A DNA stretch of 64,000 nt from Streptomyces xinghaiensis S187 (GTDB taxonomy: Bacteria; Actinomycetota; Actinomycetes; Streptomycetales; Streptomycetaceae): positions 868,001 to 932,000 of the forward strand of contig NZ_CP023202.1 of assembly GCF_000220705.2 (NCBI RefSeq), given 5' to 3'. The position numbers and the translations under genes were made by a program. Of the stretch, positions 1-7,285 are shown piece by piece. Each line of letters opens with the position of its first letter. Within the stretch, counting starts at the first letter, position 1. Under the pieces are notes generated by a model. The model saw only the letters and a list, made by a program, of their open reading frames with translations, ran no database searches and was not told the origin of the DNA.

Positions 1-1
1 A

Positions 2-751
2 CGGCGGCGGTACGCCGACCTCGGACTCAGCGGACGCACCGGGTACTTCGTATCCCGGAGCGCCGCCTTGGGCCGAGCATCCGCCGAGCTGGTCATCTCG
101 ACCTTCTACAACTTCAACCCCGATTTCGTACGGAAGGCAGTCGACGGGGCCTGGGACACGGCGACGCCGCAGCAGGTGCTGGACGCGCGGCACGCCGCCG
201 CGAGCGAGGCCCTGCGACGGGCCGGGATCCACGAACTGCCCGCTCTGGACGAGGTCCTGGCGCTGACCCGCAGGGCCGCCGAGGCGGCCTGCGAACACGC
301 CCAGGGCCGCGCGCTGTTCGCCGCGCATGCCGCTCTGCACTGGCCGGAGGAACCGGTGCTGCAGTTGTGGCACGCCCAGACCCTGCTCCGGGAGTTCCGT
401 GGGGACGGCCATGTCGCGTGCCTGCTGAGCGAGGGCGTCGGGGGCCTGGAGTCCCTGGTTCTGCACGCCGCCACCGGCGAGGTTCCCGTCGACTTCCTCA
501 AGGGAAGCCGCGCGTGGCCCGAGGAGGAGTGGGCCGGCACCGAGGAAAGCCTGCGCTCGCGGGGTCTTCTCGACGGCGACTCCCTCAGCCCGGAGGGCGT
601 ACGCCTGCGCCGGCACATCGAGGACCGCACCGACCAGCTGGCCCTTCCCGCCTACGCCGCCCTGGGTGAGGCCGACTGCGAACGCCTCGCCGAACTCGCG
701 AGCCCCTTCGGCCACGCGGTCGTCGACGCCGGCCTCCTCAAGATCGGCTAA
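2..751 (+). CDS. SCO6745-family protein, 5' end cut by window
   Basis: The frame is open from the window edge, so the true start lies outside. Residues before the first in-frame TTG (68) read RRYADLGLSGRTGYFVSRSA, which fits the family pattern of G-Y-F-x-S-R-A followed by a strand and a T-F-F/Y-N-F motif (seen here as TFYNF). The rest is helical, about 250 residues in view, with no signal peptide or membrane segment. This family is widespread in Streptomyces and has no established activity, so I do not assign a reaction. It ends in TAA/TAG-free tail KIG followed by a stop, with about 280 bases of apparently empty DNA before the next, convergent gene. Confidence 0.7.
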   Translation, partial: RRRYADLGLSGRTGYFVSRSAALGRASAELVISTFYNFNPDFVRKAVDGAWDTATPQQVLDARHAAASEALRRAGIHELPALDEVLALTRRAAEAACEHAQGRALFAAHAALHWPEEPVLQLWHAQTLLREFRGDGHVACLLSEGVGGLESLVLHAATGEVPVDFLKGSRAWPEEEWAGTEESLRSRGLLDGDSLSPEGVRLRRHIEDRTDQLALPAYAALGEADCERLAELASPFGHAVVDAGLLKIG

Positions 752-1035
752 CCGATACCTCCACCCCTTCCGCCTCGTGGTCGTCCTGCTCGACCGGGCG
801 GCCATGGCCGACGACAGAGCTCTGGCCGCCACTGGTCACGGCGCGGCATCCGACGGCGGTTGTGGTCCGGCCGCTGGGTGGCAATGACGCCGGCCGTAAG
901 ATGCGGGCGAGGAGCCGGTACGGCCGCGGCTGTCCCGGAGGGGGCCCGCGCCCGCCGTACCGGCCCACCGCGAGGCGGGCATGGGACTCCGCTCGGCCGC
1001 GGAGCACGCGCGGGGCCGGCTCGTCCGGCGCCTCG

Positions 1036-1578
1036 CTACAGGACGGACATGCCGCTGAGATCGACGACGGAGGGCTTCCGCCCGGACTCGGCAAACTCCC
1101 ACGCCGCGATCTCCGCGCTCTCCGGCACGCGGTAGACGAACAGCATCTCGTCCTTGCGGCCGGGCCGAAGCCGGTCGTCGCAGTCGGGATTCCCCGGGAC
1201 ACCGTAGAGGCCGGCGAGGGGTTCGTAACGGCGGCCCCGGTCGTCGACCAGGGTGCTGGTGAAGGGCGGTGAGCAGGTCAGACCCATACTGGCCTTCGTG
1301 TCGTTGCGGACGACGGTCTCCAGTGCCACGATCTTCCCTTTGCCGCCCGCCCGCTCCGTGCCTCCCTCCATTGCGATCTCGTCGGCGTCCCATACTCTGC
1401 CGATCTTGACTGCCACGCCGCCGCTGCGGGCCTCCTCGCCGCCCGTGAAACGGGTCGCCGGCCCAGTGCTCCCTGCGGTCGCCCCGGGGCCGGGGTCGGA
1501 GCCGGCCGGGCCGCCGCAGGCAGTCATGACCAGGGCCGCGCAGACGGTCGCGGCGGTGGTGGTGGCGCGAGTGCGCAT
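1036..1578 (-). CDS. Secreted lipoprotein, DUF4352-like fold
   Basis: A 180-residue protein with an N-terminal basic stretch, a hydrophobic core and a lipobox (MTAC at about residues 18-21), so it should be exported and lipid-anchored outside the membrane. The mature part has a beta-rich pattern with phrases such as VALETVVRNDT and a C-terminal acidic strand. This resembles DUF4352 and related immunoglobulin-like lipoproteins that bind surface components, but the similarity is weak and the function is unknown. ATG at 1578 is preceded by a GGGGGA Shine-Dalgarno. It appears to be a single-gene unit: the 90-bp repeat lies between it and the gene upstream. Confidence 0.65.
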   Translation of the reverse strand: MRTRATTTAATVCAALVMTACGGPAGSDPGPGATAGSTGPATRFTGGEEARSGGVAVKIGRVWDADEIAMEGGTERAGGKGKIVALETVVRNDTKASMGLTCSPPFTSTLVDDRGRRYEPLAGLYGVPGNPDCDDRLRPGRKDEMLFVYRVPESAEIAAWEFAESGRKPSVVDLSGMSVL

Positions 1579-1710
1579 GGTGTCCCCCAGTGGTGTGGTC
1601 GTCCATGATCCTCCGGGACACTACCGGCGCCGCAGGGCCGTGTGGCCGACTCGTTACCGTGCACGAACTGTCCCTCCGGTCACGGTCTCCACAGTGGGAG
1701 GGGAGGTGCA

Positions 1711-1800
1711 GACACGAACCGCGAGCAAAGCTACGAGAGGCCCCCCTCGGCGGACGGCTCAACAGTCGGCGGGAACTGCTCCGGTCACTCCAGGCTCACC
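1711..1800 (-). repeat. Dispersed 90-bp repeat, copy A
   Basis: This stretch aligns over its whole length with 7979-8068, with roughly 85% identity by eye and a single-base length change in a C run. Both copies have the same orientation and both begin in the last codons (Ser-Leu-Glu-stop) of a minus-strand gene, then run into the intergenic space. The short inverted repeat GAGG-GGG-CCTC lies in the middle. No terminal inverted repeats or target duplication are obvious. It could be a MITE-like element, a conserved 3' UTR or a duplicated gene tail. Confidence 0.7.
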
Positions 1801-2339
1801 GCGCCCGCTGAGGCGCCGGCGGCGGACGCGGCGGGGGATGGGGTGGGGGTGGTCGAGGTCGTGGGCGCGGGGGCGGAAACATGGAAGAAGGCGACGTAGA
1901 CGCCGATGGCCCACAGCGGCGACGAGATGCGCCAGGCCGAGGATGTGATGGCCAGGGCGAGCGCGACACAGGCGAGCATGCCGGGAACGGGGAAGACGAT
2001 CCGGCTCAGTGGCACCCAGGTGGCATGCGCTTGCACCTGATCGACGGGCGGCTTGCTCGTCAGGACCTCGAGCTCCGGGGAGCGCCCCAGCCGTCCGGCC
2101 AGTTGCTCTTCGACGGCACCGAGGCGGCCTTCCGCGTTGCGCCGCCCGAGCTGCTTCAGCAGAGGCACGCTACCGAGTCGGCGACCTGGTACGCGTGTGC
2201 CGCTCACCCAGGGGATGTAGAACGCGACGAGCGTGCCCAGCGTCGCAAGGAGCCAGAAGTAGAAGACGAACCACAAGAAGGTCTGTCGCATGCCCATGGG
2301 AGTGCAGAGTGGCATGAGGCACTGAGCCTTTTCCATCAT
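1785..2339 (-). CDS. Hypothetical membrane protein
   Basis: A protein of up to 184 residues with a hydrophobic segment near residues 20-42 (FLWFVFYFWLLATLGTLVAF) and two more around 112-130 and 135-155. Between them is a cytoplasmic-looking linker of about 65 residues rich in Leu, Arg and Gly (PLLKQLGRRNAEGRLGAVEE). The tail is a low-complexity Pro/Thr/Ala/Ser stretch. I recognise no family. No convincing Shine-Dalgarno precedes the first ATG; the internal ATG at 2297 just before the first membrane segment is an alternative start. The last codons lie within repeat copy A. Confidence 0.5.
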   Translation of the reverse strand: MMEKAQCLMPLCTPMGMRQTFLWFVFYFWLLATLGTLVAFYIPWVSGTRVPGRRLGSVPLLKQLGRRNAEGRLGAVEEQLAGRLGRSPELEVLTSKPPVDQVQAHATWVPLSRIVFPVPGMLACVALALAITSSAWRISSPLWAIGVYVAFFHVSAPAPTTSTTPTPSPAASAAGASAGAVSLE

Positions 2340-2456
2340 CGGTCTGAGCCGGCCGGATGCAGGGTGAGGACGGCTTGGACCAGGGCGGTGATCCGGGTGG
2401 TCGAGCAGCGGAGCACTTCACCGGGGGTAGTGATCATCCCCGGGGTGCATGACGCG

Positions 2457-3262
2457 TCAGTCCCACCAGAAGTCCCAGTTGTGGACACCGGTCATCCGCT
2501 CGGCGTACGCGGCCAGTGTGTATGGCCGGCTGCCCTGCCAGATGGTGTCGGGGCAGAAGGCGAAGTGTTCGGCCGCGATGAGCAGAGCGTCCTCCTCCGT
2601 CACCGGTGGGGCGGCGACGCTGAGGTGCAGGGTGGAGAATCCGGCCGCGACGACACGGGCGCCGAATCGGTGCTCCCAGTCGCGGATGACGGCGGAGAAC
2701 TTCGCCGTGTCGTTGTCGTAGTTGGCGGGTCCCGACCAGCCTGCCGCCGTGAGGGCGTCGGCGCCTGAAGCCGCGGCGGCCAGCCCCAGCCGTGACTGCG
2801 GGCGGTCCGCGAGAAAAGCCTGCGCGTACTCGGCGGCCAGGTCGTCGGCGTCCGCCGCTGCCTGCCGGCTGGGGGCGGTGCCGGGCCAGCGCTGTCCGTG
2901 GGGGGCTGTTTCGGCGAGGCGCTGCTCGACGGAGGGCGCGTCGTCGTCTTCGTCGACGGCGGTGTGCGCCGCCCACCATTCCGCGAGGAGGCCGGCCGGT
3001 TCGTGGTCCGTCGGGGAGGACATCTGCTTGCGTCGTCCCCCGGATCGAGTGCGTCGAGCAGGAGCGGCCAGAGGCCGGAACGCGTGTGCTCGGCGTGTAT
3101 CCGCGCCCATAGTCCGGCTGTGGCCGGACGGTCGCTGAGCCACAGCGGTTGTACGTCTCCGTCGCCCTCGTCAGAGGTGATCAGCCGGGAGGGAGTGGAG
3201 TCCCGAGGTTCCTTCCGGGTTCGGCGGGCAAGGGCGGCTGCCGGTGCTGCTGGGATGCCCAC
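2457..3262 (-). pseudogene. DUF4253 protein, frameshifted
   Basis: The C-terminal part (end of gene to about 3040) carries the DUF4253 signature: IRDWEHRFGARVVAAGF, then AAEHFAFCPDTIWQG and a terminal NWDFWWD. The matching N-terminal part, with PLWLSDRPATAGLWARIHAE and SGLWPLLLDALDPGD, lies in a different minus frame. The switch falls at or near a run of five C/G at 3041-3046, where one extra base would join the two halves. It is therefore either a genuine one-base deletion or a homopolymer sequencing error. DUF4253 proteins are of unknown biochemical role; they often sit in small accessory or immunity-like islands, as here. The only plausible start in the upstream frame is ATG 3262, overlapping the preceding gene by about 80 bases. 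Confidence 0.65.
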
Positions 3263-3651
3263 ACCGCGCGGTCGCGGTACTGCTGGAAGGCGTGCCAGCC
3301 GGCCGTCTGCCGCGGAGTGATCAGCTCGCCCTCCGCGCAGTCGAGGACCTTGCAGCGCAGAACGTCCGCGAGGTGGAAGACGGGGTCGAGCACGTCGTCG
3401 CCGGAGCCTCTGATGTGGAGCATGATCGAGTCCACCGGGTCTTCCGAGCCGATGTTGAGCTCCATGGACCAGGTGGGGCCGAGGAGTTGCCCCCAGGTGG
3501 GGTCGGAGAGGTCGGATTCGGGGACGGCCCGGGTGATGGCCGCGAGGACGTCGTCCCGGCTGCCGAGCGGGGCCGAGGCGTAGTCGTCGGGGATCTGCCG
3601 CAGCGAGGCGGCTTCGTCGGGCAGACGCAGGAGCAGCACGTCCCAGCTCAT
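3181..3651 (-). CDS. Small hypothetical protein (MSWDVLLLRLP type)
   Basis: A 156-residue soluble acidic protein beginning MSWDVLLLRLPDE. The centre reads WGQLLGPTWSMELNIG and then IMLHIRGSGDDV, a pattern I recognise from many unannotated streptomycete proteins that occur singly or in small clusters with DUF4253- and DUF4259-type genes. There is no signal peptide or membrane segment and no catalytic motif is evident. Its end overlaps the reading frame of the DUF4253 gene, which suggests translational coupling of the two. It may be an immunity-type protein, but that is inference from the neighbourhood only. Confidence 0.6.
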   Translation of the reverse strand: MSWDVLLLRLPDEAASLRQIPDDYASAPLGSRDDVLAAITRAVPESDLSDPTWGQLLGPTWSMELNIGSEDPVDSIMLHIRGSGDDVLDPVFHLADVLRCKVLDCAEGELITPRQTAGWHAFQQYRDRAVWASQQHRQPPLPAEPGRNLGTPLPPG

Positions 3652-3701
3652 GGTGGGCCTTCCCGGGGTGACGCGTGGACTGGTGGCGGGGGTTCGGTCG
3701 T

Positions 3702-4127
3702 TCAGAGCAGCGTGAGCTGTTGTGCGGGAGGCTGGGGCATGAGCACGTTCCGCAGGTTCCGGATGCTCGTGCGCCAGGGGCCGCCGTCCGACTCGTCCCA
3801 GAGTTCCATCAGCTCCGACGGTGCGGTCATGACGCGGTCGAGGGCTTGGAGCGCGAGGTCGCGGAGATCCATGAGGTCGGGGAGGGGCTCTTTCGGTCCG
3901 TAGACGGGGTCGGTGGGCTCGCCTTCGGGGCACTGCGCGGCGATGAGGGCGGCCGCCGCGACGGCTTCCTCGGACTCGGGTGCTTCGAGATAGCCCGCGG
4001 TGTCGATCACGCGGGTGAGGGTGTCGTGGACGATGCCCGCGCGTTTCTCTGCGGCGGCCTCGTCGAGGGTGCCGCTGAAGTCCGCCGCGGTGTCGTTGCC
4101 GAAAGGCCCGACATCCCAAGTGCCCAT
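3702..4127 (-). CDS. DUF4259 protein
   Basis: A 141-residue protein starting MGTWDVGPFGNDTAADF, the hallmark N-terminus of DUF4259 (MGTW-x-x-G-x-F-x-N-D-x-A-x-D). Helices with alternating acidic and alanine residues follow. ATG 4127 is chosen because GGGAGAA lies directly upstream; a longer frame upstream has no ribosome site. The family has no known reaction. In other genomes it occurs next to polymorphic-toxin or SMI1-type immunity genes, and here it is 50 bases from a probable partner (3181-3651), so a shared protective role is possible but unproven. Confidence 0.75.
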   Translation of the reverse strand: MGTWDVGPFGNDTAADFSGTLDEAAAEKRAGIVHDTLTRVIDTAGYLEAPESEEAVAAAALIAAQCPEGEPTDPVYGPKEPLPDLMDLRDLALQALDRVMTAPSELMELWDESDGGPWRTSIRNLRNVLMPQPPAQQLTLL

Positions 4128-4214
4128 GAGATTCTCCCGTTTCGTGGCCGTTCTGCGAATCTTGGCAGCAGCCACTGACAAAGAGCCCTGCCCGGGCGGT
4201 GACGGGAGCGGTCT

Positions 4215-4375
4215 CGCGGCTCATCACGGTGGAGGGCGCAGTCAGGGGTATGAAGCCGCCGGTGTCGAGCAGGCTGCGCGCGATGTGGTTGGCCAGGTTA
4301 CGGAAGCCGAGAACGGTGCCGCGAAGGTGTCGAGTCGGCCGTTGACGGCCTCGGGCACGAGCCCAGAGTGTGACC
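4215..4375 (-). pseudogene. Transposase C-terminal remnant
   Basis: Translating the minus strand gives EAVNGRLDT in one frame and, one base later, LRGTVLGFRNLANHIARSLL in the next, followed by DTGGF. The G-F/Y-R-N-x-x-N-Y/H-x-x-R-x-L-L-x-x-G-G pattern is the extreme C-terminus of DDE transposases of the ISL3/IS204 type. Only about 45 codons survive and they are already frameshifted, so this is a dead fragment. It lies between the DUF4259 gene and the VOC gene and marks past insertion activity. The exact IS family is a guess. Confidence 0.5.
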
Positions 4376-4405
4376 GCTGGTGGTCGTCCGGTGGTGTTGG
4401 GCCGA

Positions 4406-4774
4406 TCAAGCGCGGTCGTGGAGCGTGATCTGGTAGCCGTCGGGGTCGGCGAAGGTGAAGGTCCGGCCGAAGGGGCCGTCGATCGGTGCGGAGACGATGG
4501 TGTGACCGTCGGCGACGAGCGCGTCGTGGATGGCCTGGACGTCGGTGGCGTGGAGCCAGATCGCGGCACCGATGCCGGGCTGAGCGACGGATGCGAGGTC
4601 GGTGCCGGGAATGACGTCGCGGAGTGCGAAGGCGATCGGCTTCGCCTCGAAGACGACGGCGTGCGGAGGTCCGGCCGGCGAGCGGACGAGGCCGAGGTAC
4701 TGCTCGTAGAACGCCTGCGAAGCGTCGCGGTCGCGCACTTGGAGCGAGATGAAGTCGGGGCCGGTGACGGGCAT
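4406..4774 (-). CDS. VOC-superfamily (glyoxalase/bleomycin-resistance fold) protein
   Basis: A 122-residue single-module VOC protein: N-terminal ISLQVRDRDASQAFYEQYLG, a central aromatic strand, and C-terminal GRTFTFADPDGYQITLHDRA, the standard F-x-D-P-D-G-x-x-x-x-L ending. Members are metal-dependent dioxygenases, isomerases, glutathione transferases or drug-binding proteins; the substrate cannot be read from sequence. ATG 4774 is favoured over an upstream ATG because AAGGAG lies 8 bases before it. It is divergent from the MarR gene across two operators, so it is probably the repressed target. A detoxification role is the simplest reading. Confidence 0.8.
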   Translation of the reverse strand: MPVTGPDFISLQVRDRDASQAFYEQYLGLVRSPAGPPHAVVFEAKPIAFALRDVIPGTDLASVAQPGIGAAIWLHATDVQAIHDALVADGHTIVSAPIDGPFGRTFTFADPDGYQITLHDRA

Positions 4775-4794
4775 GATGACACTCCTTCTCTTCA

Positions 4795-4839
4795 TGTCAG
4801 CTTCCTGACACGCATCAACCTATGTCAGAATACTGACAT
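4795..4839. promoter_or_regulatory. Twin MarR operators in the VOC/marR divergent promoter
   Basis: Two perfect inverted repeats of identical design, TGTCAG-N4-CTGACA, occupy 4795-4810 and 4823-4838, with centres 28 bp apart. The second extends by one base on each side (ATGTCAG/CTGACAT) and includes the marR start codon. Placement between divergent genes and overlap with the regulator start indicate autorepression together with control of the VOC gene. Confidence 0.8.
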
Positions 4840-5296
4840 GAAGCAAGAAGGTGTCGGCGTCGACCTGGAGACGTCACTGGGCTACCTGCTCAAAGAAGCG
4901 TCGAGCGCCCTCCGTACGGCCATGGAGGAAGTGCTGCGACCGCTCGGGATGAGCGTGACGCACTACTCCTGCCTGGAACTGCTGGCACAACGACCGGGCT
5001 TGTCCAACTCCGAGCTCGCGCGCGGCGCGTTCGTGACACGGCAGACGATGAACGTGCTGCTCCAGGCCCTGGAACGAGACGGCTACGTGACCAGGCCCGC
5101 GGAAGCACCCGTCGGGAAGGCGCTTCCCACGCGGCTCACGCCTCGCGGCCGGCGAAGCCTCGAGAAGGCGAGCGCAGCCGTCCGGTCCGTCGAGGCCAGA
5201 ATGCTGGCCGGCCTGACCGAGGCCGAGCAGTCGGACGCGTTGCGGATCCTGCGGCGGATGATCCATTCCCTGCGCGCCGACAACGACGGCGCGTAG
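4838..5296 (+). CDS. MarR-family transcriptional regulator
   Basis: A 152-residue winged-helix regulator. Helix 1 carries LETSLGYLLKEASSALRTAM; the DNA-binding part has LSNSELARGAFVTRQTMNVL as the recognition helix region, then a wing with LERDGYVTRPAEAPVGKALP and LTPRGRRSLEKA. The C-terminal helix completes the dimer interface. MarR proteins usually repress a divergent gene and release DNA on binding a small phenolic or other ligand; here the divergent gene encodes a VOC protein. No ribosome site precedes ATG 4838, and the operator covers the start codon, so the message is probably leaderless. Confidence 0.88.
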   Translation: MKQEGVGVDLETSLGYLLKEASSALRTAMEEVLRPLGMSVTHYSCLELLAQRPGLSNSELARGAFVTRQTMNVLLQALERDGYVTRPAEAPVGKALPTRLTPRGRRSLEKASAAVRSVEARMLAGLTEAEQSDALRILRRMIHSLRADNDGA

Positions 5297-5377
5297 CTCG
5301 TTCCACGGCGCACGTTTCGACACGGCGCGGTACGGCCACCGGCCCGCTGCGCGACTCCGGCCCAAGGATGCGCTCCC

Positions 5378-5397
5378 CCACCGGCTGAAGCCGGTGG
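5378..5397. repeat. Perfect hairpin in the marR 3' region
   Basis: CCACCGGCT-GA-AGCCGGTGG forms a 9-bp perfect stem, about 80 bases beyond the marR stop. It could simply end marR transcription. Its sequence also resembles the subterminal hairpins of IS200/IS605 elements in streptomycetes (a CCACCGGCT stem next to a C-rich end), so it may be the scar of such an element. The rest of 5297-5600 shows no gene that I can support. Confidence 0.4.
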
Positions 5398-5600
5398 TCC
5401 CCTCGCAAGAAGGTCTGATGGACGAGGATGCCGCCCGACACGCAAACCCGTCATCTCATGGCCCGCGCCATGGCCGCTCCGGCGCCGACGTCAGCATCGG
5501 CACGGGCTCCGGGGCCCGCCACGAAGCCCGAATCCACGCCTGACGAGGGGCCGATGCCACCCAGGACTCATGTGATCGATCCCAGCGTTACGCTGAGGTC

Positions 5601-5990
5601 GTGACAGGCAAGAGAACAAGTGAACGGTGGCTCTTCGCCATGCTTGCCGCTTCCGCGGTGGTCGTCTCGGCGTGCTCGGGGGCGGTCGACCCGGAGAAGC
5701 TGCCCGGTGTGTACCGCAACGCCGACGGCGGGCAGATCGAGCTCTCGGCGGACGGCACGTTCTCGGCCACCGGTGTGACGACGGGCGAGGGTGCGGATCC
5801 GGTCGACTTCAGTGGCAGCTGGGACTATGAGGATCCGGGAACGTCGAGCGATTTCGTGTACTTGGGGGTCGAGGACGGCGGGCTCGGCAAGATCGGCGGG
5901 ATCCAGCTCTATGTAGACGATCAGGACACTCTGCACTTCCGGTCCGATCCGGACGGGCCGGTCACACAGGAGCTCAACAAGACGAGCTGA
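5601..5990 (+). CDS. Small secreted lipoprotein
   Basis: A 129-residue protein with a twin-basic N-terminus (KRTSER), a hydrophobic core and the lipobox VSAC at about residues 22-25. The mature part is a compact beta-rich domain: LPGVYRNADGGQIELSADGT, then FSGSWDY and IQLYVDDQDTLHF. This pattern of a short fill-in of G-x-Y/W-x-x-x-x-G-x-x-x-L-x-x-D-G-T-F is common in small lipocalin-like or copper-resistance-like actinobacterial lipoproteins. The start is GTG 5601; no partner gene is adjacent. Function unknown. Confidence 0.65.
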   Translation: MTGKRTSERWLFAMLAASAVVVSACSGAVDPEKLPGVYRNADGGQIELSADGTFSATGVTTGEGADPVDFSGSWDYEDPGTSSDFVYLGVEDGGLGKIGGIQLYVDDQDTLHFRSDPDGPVTQELNKTS

Positions 5991-6003
5991 GTGGCCTGAC
6001 GGC

Positions 6004-6200
6004 TTGGGCATCTCGGTGACCCCCCGCCCCGCCAACTGCCCCGGAGCCAGCGGCCGGTGGGATGGGCGCGGTTCGCTCTCCTTCATCGCCTCGTTCCACT
6101 GCGCGTCCTTGCCGACAGCCGCGCTCGACATCGGTCTGCCCGAGGCCGGGACGCTGCTGTTCTCCTCCTTCGACGGCCGGCTCGATGACGGCGAAGTCCG
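6004..6200 (+). pseudogene. DUF1963 (YwqG-like) fragment
   Basis: The plus-strand frame contains GRGSLSFIASFHCASLPTAA and then LDIGLPEAGTLLFSSFDGRL, which matches the central strand of DUF1963/YwqG proteins (L-x-F-I-A-x-x-D-L-A-x-L ... G-x-L-L-F-F-x-x-D). Both ends of the domain are missing: the frame runs off into the 3' end of the convergent immunity gene. It is a decayed fragment rather than a gene. Confidence 0.5.
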
Positions 6201-6899
6201 CTACTCCTGCCGATCCGCCCGCGGCGGCGGCCCGTACTCCGCGCCCGGCTGGGCGAGCCGGTGAGCGAGGTGGGCGAGCCATCCGCTCGGTGAGTACGGT
6301 GCGGGGGGATCGACCTCCATGCCCAGCTCCGCCACGGCCAAGGCATGGTCCGACTCGTCGAGGTCCAGGGCGAGCAGCTCGTGCAGCTCGCCGACGAGGC
6401 GGGCGACGAGTTGCGGATCGGTGGAGGCTTGATAGTCCGCGATGGCCGCCTCGTGGTCCTCGAACTCGTCCGGCATGTCCTGCGAGAACCACCCGCCGAG
6501 GAACTGGCCGAGCTCCGGGAACCGGGCGTGCCACTCCCGGTTGGTGGCGGGCGCGGCGGGCGGCGGCACCTCGCCCTCCTCGATGCTGTGCCTGATGTGG
6601 TCGGCGAGCGTGTGCAGCCACTCCTGGACCTCTCCCTCCGGCAGGCCCACGTCGGGGATGGCGTAGAACTCGCCCAGTCGCAGCCGGAGCCGTCCGGGCG
6701 GGTTCTCGGCGTACTCGCGCGCCTGGCGCTCGGCGACCGCCAGTGCCCGGGGACGGGTGTGCCAGGTGTGCCGGAGGTAAGCCGTCAGGGCTTGGCCGGG
6801 TGTGTCCGGGGTGTCGTCCGCCGGCTGCCCGGCGTAGGCACGGATCAGCTCGTCCAGCTCGCCGTAGCGGCGGTCGTGTTCGAGAGGGCTCAGGGGCAC
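6201..6899 (-). CDS. Contact-dependent growth inhibition (CdiI-type) immunity protein
   Basis: A protein of about 232 residues. The N-terminal half (RRYGELDELIRAYAGQPADD, then a helical block ending LRLGEFYAIPDVGLP) is a separate small domain. The C-terminal half has RFPELGQFLGGWFSQDMPDE, the hallmark of the CdiI_2/CDI immunity family (F/Y-P-E-L-x-x-F-L-G-G-Y/W-F-x-Q-D), followed by VARLVGELHELLALDLDESD. Such proteins bind and neutralise a cognate C-terminal toxin in the cytoplasm. The gene directly upstream encodes an RNase A-like toxin module, the expected partner. GTG 6899 is the likely start; no strong Shine-Dalgarno is visible. Confidence 0.72.
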   Translation of the reverse strand: MPLSPLEHDRRYGELDELIRAYAGQPADDTPDTPGQALTAYLRHTWHTRPRALAVAERQAREYAENPPGRLRLRLGEFYAIPDVGLPEGEVQEWLHTLADHIRHSIEEGEVPPPAAPATNREWHARFPELGQFLGGWFSQDMPDEFEDHEAAIADYQASTDPQLVARLVGELHELLALDLDESDHALAVAELGMEVDPPAPYSPSGWLAHLAHRLAQPGAEYGPPPRADRQE

Positions 6900-6946
6900 G
6901 GGGGTTGGGCCTTTGCGGATGAAGGGCTGAGGGCTGAGGGCTGTGG

Positions 6947-7285
6947 CTAAAGGTGGACGGGAAACGTGGCGTGGACGACGAAGCCGTGCGGGGCCGAAGT
7001 GTCCCGCTTGAGCACGACACGCGCCGCATGTACGTCGATGGGCTCCCGCCCGGCCAGCATCATCGCCTGCAACAACACCCGGCCGACCGGCTCGGGCCGC
7101 GCGGGCCAGGACGCCTCGATGGTCAGCCGCGGACGCGTGCCCTGGGCGAGCCAGCGGTGGATGAGCTGCTCGTTGACGGTGACGACCTGCTGCGTGGCCC
7201 ATCGGGCGGTTTCACGGTCCGGGTAGGTGGCGGACCGGTTCCGGGACGGCATGGCGGGAGAGACCTCTGAAGGGTGTGGTGTCAT
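6947..7285 (-). CDS. RNase A-like CdiA-CT toxin module, N-terminally truncated
   Basis: A 112-residue protein that matches the C-terminal two thirds of the bacterial RNase A-like toxin domain: SATYPDRETARWATQQVVTV, helix LIHRWLAQG, a strand VGRVLLQ and a final VVLKRDTSAPHGFVVHATFP. The last stretch supplies the C-terminal His and a Lys/Arg of the active site. The first helix, which in this family carries the H-V-G motif and the first catalytic His, is absent, as are all delivery domains of a CdiA or WXG toxin. ATGA overlap with the upstream gene shows coupled translation. It may be inactive, a toxin stub kept with its immunity gene, or a cassette. Confidence 0.6.
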   Translation of the reverse strand: MTPHPSEVSPAMPSRNRSATYPDRETARWATQQVVTVNEQLIHRWLAQGTRPRLTIEASWPARPEPVGRVLLQAMMLAGREPIDVHAARVVLKRDTSAPHGFVVHATFPVHL

